A stretch of DNA of 64,000 nucleotides from Cohnella phaseoli (lineage in GTDB: Bacteria; Bacillota; Bacilli; Paenibacillales; Paenibacillaceae): assembly GCF_003386235.1 (NCBI RefSeq), contig NZ_QRDZ01000018.1, positions 1-64,000 of the forward strand, in the 5' to 3' direction. Under the pieces are notes generated by a model. The model worked only from the letters and a program-made list of their open reading frames with translations, had not been told where the DNA came from and ran no database searches. Positions within the stretch are counted from its first letter, which is position 1. Every line of letters starts with the position of its first letter. A program made the translations under genes and the position numbers. Below, one piece after another: positions 58,121 to 64,000 of the stretch.

Positions 58121-60244
58121 ATGTGGATTAATCGCACGGAATTGAAAACGGTCTGGACGGTCGTTCTGGCGGCCGTTGCGTTCGCCGGCATCCAATGGAG
58201 CGGCGGCTGGCTCCAGACGCCGCTTGATTCGCTCGATCGCTACGCTATTCACCTCATTTTGGAATCATTGGCTTTCGCAGTTTGTTTTGCCTTGCTTATC
58301 CTAGGCTGGATGGTATTCGTGCCGACCTTGTGCAGGCACAGACTGATGACGGCGGCGTTGTTCTCGGCGGTCGGGTTGCTGGGACTGCTGCACGCCATAA
58401 GCGCTCCGAGCATGCCTTTGTACGAAGGGGCGGTCGGCGACACGCCAAGCGTTCTGTTGGAATGGATCGCCGAATCGACCGGGGCGGTCGGCCTGCTTGT
58501 CATTTTCTCGCTCGGCAACGCGCAAGTAAAGCCGCAAACTCGCATTCTGGCGATCATTCCCGTACTCGTTACCGTTGCGGTCGCCGCAGCTTTCGTTTTT
58601 CGCGCCGAAAGCTGGAATATTTCATTGATCGATTCGATCGAACCGTACCAGCAAATCCTAACGCTGCTGTGTTATGCGGCAACGATCTTCGCGCTGCTGT
58701 ATCGCAATCGGGTCGAACGCCCGGAATCGATGCTTACGATCGTCCAGGCGCTCATCTGGCTGCTGCTGGCCAAGCTGGAGAAAATGCTGGGCAGCGGGCT
58801 TGGCTCGCCGCAAGATCTGTTCGGAGAAGGGTTTAAGCTGATCGGCTATTATTTTCTGCTGAAGGGGATTTATTTCGTTCTGATCGAGGAGCCTCACAGA
58901 AGACAGAAAAAGGCGGAAGCCCGCATTCAGTATATGGCCTACCACGACGAATTGACCGCTCTTCCCAACCGCCGGCTATTCTCGGAACGCGTTCGGTCCG
59001 AGATGACCCAATCGTACAAGGATGGCAGTCGTTTCGCGCTGCTATGGCTCGACATCGATCGCTTCAAGACGATCAACGATTCGATGGGCCATTCGTTCGG
59101 CGACCAGTTGCTCGTCTCGATCGCCAAGCGTTTGACGGCCAACGTGAACAGCCCGGATAACGTGTTCCGACTCGGCGGCGACGAGTTTACGGTGCTGCTG
59201 AGCGACATCCGCGACGCGAACGAAGCGGAGGAGGAGGCGCAGCGGCTGGTCGATCTGTTCGACCAACCGCTGAAGGCCGGCCCGTCCGCTTTCCACATTA
59301 CGGGCAGCGTCGGACTGGCGATCTATCCGGAAGACGGCCAAACGCTCGACCTGCTGCTGCAAAACGCCGACACGGCGATGTACGGGGCGAAGGAATCGCG
59401 CAACGGCTGGAAAAGATATGAGACGAGGATGAATCAGAAGGCCAGGGAGAGATTGTTGCTGGAGAACGATCTGCGCATTGCGCTGGAGCTTGGGCAGTTT
59501 CGCCTGGTGTACCAGCCGCTGGTCGATCTTAGCCAAGATCATCTCGTGGGAGTCGAAGTGCTGCTTAGATGGCAGCATCCGCAGAAGGGGGAAATCCCTC
59601 CCTCCGAGTTCATTCCGCTATGCGAGGAGAACGGCTTCATTTTACCGCTGGGGGAATGGGTGCTGCGCAACGCCTGCCGGCAAATGAAGAGTTGGCACGA
59701 TCTCGGACTGCCGCCGATCGTTCTGTCTGTCAACTTATCGATTCGTCAATTCCGTCAACACGATCTTTGCGCTCGCATCGAAAAAATATTATCGGAGACG
59801 GGGTTGCCGCCCCGGTGGCTGGAGCTCGAGATTACCGAGAGCATCATGGCCGATGTCACCTATGCGACCGAGATGCTGAAGCAGCTCAAGAAGCTGGGGG
59901 TGCGAATCAGCATCGACGATTTCGGGACCGGCTACAGCTCGCTGTATTATTTGAAGCGGTTCCCGATCGACAAGCTGAAGATCGACCGCACATTCGTGGA
60001 CGAGGTGCTGACGGATCGCAACGATGCGGCCATCGTGTCGGGCATTTCCGCGATGGCGCTTAGTCTGGAGATCAAGGTGACGGCCGAAGGAGTGGAGAAC
60101 GAGGGTCAGGTCGCCTTCCTGAAAGAGCTGAAATGTCAGGAGGCCCAAGGCTATTATTTCTCCAAGCCGGTTCCGCCCGATCAGTTCCAGAGCTTGTACG
60201 AGCTGGACAAATCGAAACGGGAGTCGGCTGCTGCGAACGGTTGA
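58121..60244 (+). CDS. Membrane GGDEF-EAL cyclic-di-GMP protein (MASE3-like)
   Basis: A 707-residue protein. Residues 1-255 contain seven or eight helices of MASE3 type. GGDEF domain: DELTALPNRRLF, GGDEF at 352-356, with no RxxD inhibition site upstream (NSPD is found there). EAL domain from about 448: GVEVLLRW in place of EALLRW, ELEITES, SIDDFGTGYSSL, KIDRTFVDEV and TAEGVEN all intact, so the catalytic Glu and metal ligands are present. Both synthesis and breakdown of c-di-GMP are possible. GGAGG lies 7 bases before the ATG. It follows pxpA by 104 bases, and the CopCD gene starts 21 bases after it. Confidence 0.95.
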   Translation: MWINRTELKTVWTVVLAAVAFAGIQWSGGWLQTPLDSLDRYAIHLILESLAFAVCFALLILGWMVFVPTLCRHRLMTAALFSAVGLLGLLHAISAPSMPLYEGAVGDTPSVLLEWIAESTGAVGLLVIFSLGNAQVKPQTRILAIIPVLVTVAVAAAFVFRAESWNISLIDSIEPYQQILTLLCYAATIFALLYRNRVERPESMLTIVQALIWLLLAKLEKMLGSGLGSPQDLFGEGFKLIGYYFLLKGIYFVLIEEPHRRQKKAEARIQYMAYHDELTALPNRRLFSERVRSEMTQSYKDGSRFALLWLDIDRFKTINDSMGHSFGDQLLVSIAKRLTANVNSPDNVFRLGGDEFTVLLSDIRDANEAEEEAQRLVDLFDQPLKAGPSAFHITGSVGLAIYPEDGQTLDLLLQNADTAMYGAKESRNGWKRYETRMNQKARERLLLENDLRIALELGQFRLVYQPLVDLSQDHLVGVEVLLRWQHPQKGEIPPSEFIPLCEENGFILPLGEWVLRNACRQMKSWHDLGLPPIVLSVNLSIRQFRQHDLCARIEKILSETGLPPRWLELEITESIMADVTYATEMLKQLKKLGVRISIDDFGTGYSSLYYLKRFPIDKLKIDRTFVDEVLTDRNDAAIVSGISAMALSLEIKVTAEGVENEGQVAFLKELKCQEAQGYYFSKPVPPDQFQSLYELDKSKRESAAANG

Positions 60245-60265
60245 AAGATCCGGGAGGAGGCATAA

Positions 60266-61936
60266 ATGTTGTATTTAAGAAAGCTAGAATTAAGGGATAG
60301 AAAATGGTTGGTGCGCGTCTTCGCCATCGCTTTGTTGGGCGCAGGTTTTGTTCTGTTTTCGCTTTTCGGAGCCCCGCGGCAGGCGCAAGCCCACGCCACG
60401 CTGGAGAAGGCGAGTCCGCAGGCGGATTCCCGGATGGACGCAAGTCCGGATGCGGTGGAGATCGTCTTTAACGAAAGGCTGGACAACGGAGGAGCCAAGC
60501 TGCTCGTACTTAACGAGTCGTCGAAGAACGTCGCCAAGGGCGAGCTTGAGCGCATCGAAGAAGGCAAAGGGATCCGAGTCGGACTGACGAAGCTCGGGGA
60601 AGGGCACTATACCGTCTCCTATTCGGTCATTTCGGCCGACGGACACCCGATTTCCGGGGCTTACGTGTTTACGGTGGGCAATCCCGCGCCGCTTGATAAG
60701 AGCAAGCTGGACCCGCATCAGCAGGTCGGCCATTCCCACAATCATGGCGGAGCGGGTCTGGGCGCGGACTCCTTCCTGCTGTACGCGGCCAGAATTTTGT
60801 ATTACGCCGGGCTTCTCGCTGCGACCGGACTGGCGCTGTGGAGCTTGCTGCGCACCATGTCGCCGATCGTTCGCGATACGCATTCCCGGTCGCTGGGCCT
60901 GGCGGGCAAATTCGCGTTGATCGCCACGCTTGCTTACGTTTTCTTCAGCCTGCGCGATCTGGGCCAAGGGGAGCCGCTATCCGAGTGGGGCCGCATTTTG
61001 ACGGAAACGACGATCGGAAGATTGTACATTGCCGAACTGCTGCTGGCACTGGCGGCTCCTTTGCTTCCTTCGCTGAAAGGTTTCCTGAGGGTGGTCTGGG
61101 CTGCGCTCGCGTTGTTCGCGGAAGCTTGGTCGGGGCATGCGGCGGCGTTTGACCCGATTTCTTACACGATATCGCTGGATTATGCGCATCTGGTTGCCGC
61201 CGCTTTATGGAGCGGAGGGCTAGTGCTGCTGCTCGCGGTGTGGTACAAGGAACGGCCCGAGGCGGGACGTTTTGCGCTCGTCTTCTCCAAATGGGCGTTG
61301 ATTTCGTTCCTCGCGCTGTGGGTGACGGGGATTCTGTCGACGCTCAAATATTTGCCTTCCTTGGAATATTTGCAGTACACCGCCTGGGGCAAATGGCTGA
61401 TCGCCAAAATCGCCATCTCTCTGCTCGTAGCCGTGACGGCGTTCTTGATCCGGTTGCGCCTGAAGAAGGGCGAGCTTCCGCGCGGGAGTCTGCTGAAGGT
61501 GGACATCGGTCTGCTGGCGGGCATCGTGCTCTGCGTCGGCATTCTGACCTATCAGACGCCGCTGCCGGTCAACGAGCCGCTCAGCTATCACAAGATGGGC
61601 ACGGATATGCACGTCACGCTGCGCATCTCGCCGAATACGCCCGGTGAAAACCGGTTTACATTGAAAATATGGCTGCCCGAATGGGTCGGCAAAGGCGAGG
61701 CGAAAAGCGTTCAATTGCGTCTGCTCCCGCTCGATCGGGAAGGGATGGGCTATATCGACGTACCGCTTCAGCCGTACGAGGACGAAGAGCAGGATGCATT
61801 TCCGGATTATAAGAAATCGACGTATACGGCGGAGGGGCCTTATCTGCCGTTCGCAGGACAATGGAAGGCGCAGGTCCGGGTTACCGATGCGGAAGATACG
61901 GAGCGGGTTGTAGAGACGACGTATCGTATCTATTAG
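60266..61936 (+). CDS. ycnJ: CopC-CopD fusion copper protein, YcnJ-like
   Basis: A 556-residue protein. The signal peptide ends in AQA; the mature protein starts at His43, the first copper ligand. CopC domain 43-137 carries Asp125-Gly-His127 (SADGHPISGAYVF), the rest of the Cu(II) site. A His-rich linker (GHSHNHGG) leads to the CopD membrane domain of eight helices (about 165-450: AARILYYAGLLAATGLALW, SGHAAAFDPISY, LDYAHLVAAALWSGGLV), followed by an extracellular tail of about 110 residues. Its role is copper uptake. GGGAGGAGG precedes the ATG. With the two-component pair and YcnI-like gene it forms a copper cluster. Confidence 0.93.
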   Translation: MLYLRKLELRDRKWLVRVFAIALLGAGFVLFSLFGAPRQAQAHATLEKASPQADSRMDASPDAVEIVFNERLDNGGAKLLVLNESSKNVAKGELERIEEGKGIRVGLTKLGEGHYTVSYSVISADGHPISGAYVFTVGNPAPLDKSKLDPHQQVGHSHNHGGAGLGADSFLLYAARILYYAGLLAATGLALWSLLRTMSPIVRDTHSRSLGLAGKFALIATLAYVFFSLRDLGQGEPLSEWGRILTETTIGRLYIAELLLALAAPLLPSLKGFLRVVWAALALFAEAWSGHAAAFDPISYTISLDYAHLVAAALWSGGLVLLLAVWYKERPEAGRFALVFSKWALISFLALWVTGILSTLKYLPSLEYLQYTAWGKWLIAKIAISLLVAVTAFLIRLRLKKGELPRGSLLKVDIGLLAGIVLCVGILTYQTPLPVNEPLSYHKMGTDMHVTLRISPNTPGENRFTLKIWLPEWVGKGEAKSVQLRLLPLDREGMGYIDVPLQPYEDEEQDAFPDYKKSTYTAEGPYLPFAGQWKAQVRVTDAEDTERVVETTYRIY

Positions 61937-62005
61937 CAATTGTTTCAAAAAGTCCGATTTCGATCACACAGCGCGTAGCGACGGGAGCGGGGAGGGGGAA
62001 GCGGG

Positions 62006-62866
62006 TTGGATAACCGGAGTAAGGACAGAAGAATCAAATGGCTGATTTTACTCATTCCGACGCTGACGATCGGCCTGTGGGAATATGTCAGGCATGCCTT
62101 CCTGCTGCCGTATGTGTCGATGGAGCTGGGCAACCTGTTGGCGCCGTTTATCGTGCTGGCCGTTACCTTGACGTTGGTACGCAGCTTGTTCGCGCGTCTG
62201 GAGCAGTCCCAAAAGGAACTGCAGCGGGAGAAGGAAGGGAAGGCGGCGTTAGAGGAACGGGAGAGCTTGGCGCGGGAGCTCCATGACGGAATTTCGCAGT
62301 CGTTGTTTCTGCTCGCCGTTAAGCTGGACCAGCTTGACGGGGCTAGCCGGGAGGAATCGGTGCGGGAGCTGGCCAAAGGGCTTAGGGAGACGGTCCGGGT
62401 CATGCACGAGGATGTACGCCAGGCGATCGCCAATCTGCGCCTTCCTCCTTCGCCGGAATCGGCCGCGTGGGTCGGACCGCTGCGGGAGCTGCTCGGCGAG
62501 ACGGCGGAGCTTAGCGGAGCCAGGGCGGATTTTCAGTGGACGATTCCGGATGACGGCTTGACCGACAAGGAGAAGGTGGAGCTTCACGCCTGCGTTCGGG
62601 AGGCGCTGGTCAACGTTCGCAAACATGCGAGAGCTTCGCATGTGTATGTTGTCGGGGAACCGGACGGAGCGGGCGGTTTTCGCTGCCGTATCGAAGACGA
62701 TGGCGTTGGGTTCGGCGGCGATCCGTTTCAGGCGCAGGGGCGTTTCGGCTTGCGCATGGTCAGGGACCGGGCCGGAGCGATGGGCTGGTCGTTCCTGGCC
62801 GAACGACGTGGGGAACGGACGGTAGTGGAGCTCGTCAAAAGCGGGAGGAAGGCGAAGAAGGAATGA
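62006..62866 (+). CDS. NarL-type sensor histidine kinase
   Basis: A 286-residue kinase. Two N-terminal helices (11-30, 42-62) with almost no external loop, a coiled coil (64-88), then HisKA_3 with His93 in LARELHDGISQSLF and a HATPase (KVELHACVREALVNVRKHA, IEDDGVGFGG, RFGLRMVRDRAGAMG). The lack of an outer domain suggests intramembrane sensing. It starts at TTG after GGAGGGGG. ATGA overlap with the response regulator. By position, a copper or envelope sensor. Confidence 0.92.
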   Translation: MDNRSKDRRIKWLILLIPTLTIGLWEYVRHAFLLPYVSMELGNLLAPFIVLAVTLTLVRSLFARLEQSQKELQREKEGKAALEERESLARELHDGISQSLFLLAVKLDQLDGASREESVRELAKGLRETVRVMHEDVRQAIANLRLPPSPESAAWVGPLRELLGETAELSGARADFQWTIPDDGLTDKEKVELHACVREALVNVRKHARASHVYVVGEPDGAGGFRCRIEDDGVGFGGDPFQAQGRFGLRMVRDRAGAMGWSFLAERRGERTVVELVKSGRKAKKE

Positions 62867-63540
62867 ACAGGGTCGTACGATTGCTGCTGGCCGACGACCA
62901 TCGGCACGCGAGAGAAGGGATGAGGACGATCGTATCCTCGCTGGAGGAGTTCACCGTCGTCGGGGAAGCCGCCAGCGGCGAGGAAGCGCTTCGAATGACG
63001 GAGGAGCTTGCGCCGGATATGATTTTGATGGATATCAACATGCCGGGAATGGGCGGATTGGAAGCGGTCAAGGCGATCAAAACGTCGTTTCCCGCGGTGA
63101 AGATCGTAATGGTAACGGTGTCGGACGATGTCTCGCATCTGTTCGAGGCGCTTAAGAAGGGCGCGCAGGGCTACTTGCTGAAAAACTTGAATCCTGCCGC
63201 TTGGCGGGATTATTTGCGCGCGGTCGCATTCGACGAAGCTCCGTTGAATCCGGACGTAGCCATGTCGATCCTTCGCGAGTTTGCCGATCGCAAGCCCGGT
63301 CACGCGACGGACCCGACCAGGGAGCGGCCGCAGGACGGCGGCGGATTGACGCCGCGGGAGCGGGATATTCTCCAAGAGGTCGCCCGTGGGCAGACGAACC
63401 GGGAAATCGCCGCATTGCTCGGGCTGTCCGAGCATACGGTCAAAAATCATTTGAAAAATATTTTGCAGAAGCTTCATCTCGATAACCGGGTTCAGTTGAC
63501 CCGATATGCTTATGAACGGGGAATGGTCGAGCCGGAGTAG
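62863..63540 (+). CDS. NarL/LuxR response regulator
   Basis: A 225-residue regulator. Receiver 1-125: Asp11-Asp12, phosphorylated Asp57 in MILMDINMPGMGG, Thr in VMVTVSDD, Lys in YLLKNLNP. Linker with a low-complexity PTRERPQDGGG part. LuxR HTH 160-225: LTPRERDILQEVARGQTNREIA and LSEHTVKNHLKNILQKL. It overlaps the kinase gene. Probable target: the ycnI-like gene promoter just downstream, which has a good -10, no -35 and two inverted repeats. Confidence 0.94.
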   Translation: MNRVVRLLLADDHRHAREGMRTIVSSLEEFTVVGEAASGEEALRMTEELAPDMILMDINMPGMGGLEAVKAIKTSFPAVKIVMVTVSDDVSHLFEALKKGAQGYLLKNLNPAAWRDYLRAVAFDEAPLNPDVAMSILREFADRKPGHATDPTRERPQDGGGLTPRERDILQEVARGQTNREIAALLGLSEHTVKNHLKNILQKLHLDNRVQLTRYAYERGMVEPE

Positions 63541-63560
63541 ACGAACGGCGATGTTTCAAT

Positions 63561-63628
63561 ATTGTCACAATGAGCAGAACGAAATGACTCTTTCGGGTCA
63601 TGCGCCGCTGCCGGGAACGGACTATACT
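63561..63628 (+). promoter_or_regulatory. Activator-type promoter of the ycnI-like gene
   Basis: TATACT (63623-63628) has no proper -35. Upstream lie the palindromes ATTGT-C-ACAAT (63561-63571) and ATGAC-tctttcgg-GTCAT (63584-63601), suitable for binding by the LuxR-type regulator encoded immediately before. Confidence 0.5.
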
Positions 63629-63673
63629 GTGAAATATCGTTAACTAATCGAATCAGGAAGGTTGGATATTCCA

Positions 63674-64000
63674 ATGAAAAAAAGCGTATCTTTGCTGCTT
63701 GTTCTTCTGCTGTCGCTCGGCTTCGCGGGCTTGGCCAGCGCTCACGTGACAGTTCAACCGGGCTCCGTGCCGGCAGGCTCCTATCAAGTGTTCACCGTTC
63801 GCGTTCCGTCCGAGAAGGACGCTGCTACGACCCAGGTGAAGGTGGCGATTCCGGACGGCGTCAACATCAGCCGTTTCGAGCCTAAGCCGGAATGGACGTA
63901 TGAGATCGAGAAGGGCGCGGAGGATAAAATCGTCAGCGTCACTTGGAAGGCGACCGGAAACGGCCTTGGCGCTACGGAGTTCGGCGAATTCCGCATGCAG
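63674..64000 (+). CDS. ycnI: YcnI-like copper protein (DUF1775), cut by window end
   Basis: The first 109 residues are visible. A signal peptide ends ASA, so the mature protein starts at His24 (AHVTVQPGSVPAGSYQVFTV), the N-terminal histidine that together with a Trp binds Cu(II) in the YcnI family; EPKPEWTYEIEK follows in the domain. YcnI proteins are thought to be extracellular copper chaperones for YcnJ. AGGAAGG precedes the ATG by 11 bases. The gene continues beyond the window; a C-terminal membrane anchor is expected but not seen. Confidence 0.92.
   Translation, partial: MKKSVSLLLVLLLSLGFAGLASAHVTVQPGSVPAGSYQVFTVRVPSEKDAATTQVKVAIPDGVNISRFEPKPEWTYEIEKGAEDKIVSVTWKATGNGLGATEFGEFRMQ

Overview
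The window is chromosomal DNA of a Gram-positive, spore-forming type Firmicute, most probably a Paenibacillaceae member (Paenibacillus or Cohnella). The signs are moderately high GC with Bacillus-type gene order, strong AAAGGAGG ribosome binding sites, several TTG starts and one ATT start, a T-box and an L20 leader, Fur boxes of the Bacillus 7-1-7 type, lplABC-type sugar importers without an ATPase, YesM/YesN two-component pairs, SLH-anchored surface proteins and an AA10 chitin-active LPMO. I saw no prophage, insertion sequence, tRNA, rRNA or CRISPR.

Layout. 0-6.2 kb: a 42-bp tandem repeat, moaB, an aldo/keto reductase plus free methionine sulfoxide reductase pair, mannose-6-phosphate isomerase, and the ytqB/ytqA pair (tRNA wobble-uridine modification). 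6.3-9.7 kb: a small protein, then an iron unit made of a Btr-like AraC regulator fused to a siderophore-binding domain and a lone siderophore-binding lipoprotein, each behind a Fur box. 9.7-11.7 kb: an autoregulated GntR/ABC exporter operon with a perfect operator over its promoter. 11.7-17.7 kb: YitT-family protein, two PAP2 phosphatases, a stand-alone CuA-type lipoprotein, trmB and a processive GT2. 17.8-19.3 kb: L20 leader-infC-rpmI-rplT with an ATT start for IF-3. 19.8-25.7 kb: MFS transporter, a decayed secreted-protein gene, HD-domain protein, BamE-like lipoprotein, modular LPMO, Gly/Trp-rich small protein, GNAT.

25.7-32.6 kb: T-box-controlled ilvB-ilvN-ilvC, then a PLP aminotransferase where leuA is often found, then leuB behind its own leader. 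32.7-37.6 kb: Zn-finger protein, soluble sporulation-type histidine kinase, MFS transporter, HesB-like protein, DRE-TIM aldolase. 37.7-47.4 kb: a carbohydrate locus: YesM/YesN, a GH110-like beta-helix enzyme, two permeases, a binding lipoprotein and an SGNH hydrolase. 47.5-55.3 kb: a 1723-residue SLH-anchored beta-helix protein with a domain nested inside another, and an MMPL transporter. 55.5-58.0 kb: 5-oxoprolinase genes pxpBC (fused) and pxpA. 58.1-64.0 kb: a GGDEF-EAL protein, then a copper cluster of CopC-CopD fusion (YcnJ-like), a NarL-type two-component system and a YcnI-like protein cut by the window end.

The least explained material is non-coding. One family is a roughly 200-bp, nested, hyper-palindromic dispersed repeat with four full copies (one inverted) and one deleted mini-copy, always at gene 3' ends, whose arms carry compensatory changes between copies. 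The second is a pair of arrays of short GCGG...CCGC palindromes, 11.6 kb apart, both spaced at 51 bp. The third is the 42-bp tandem array at the left edge.
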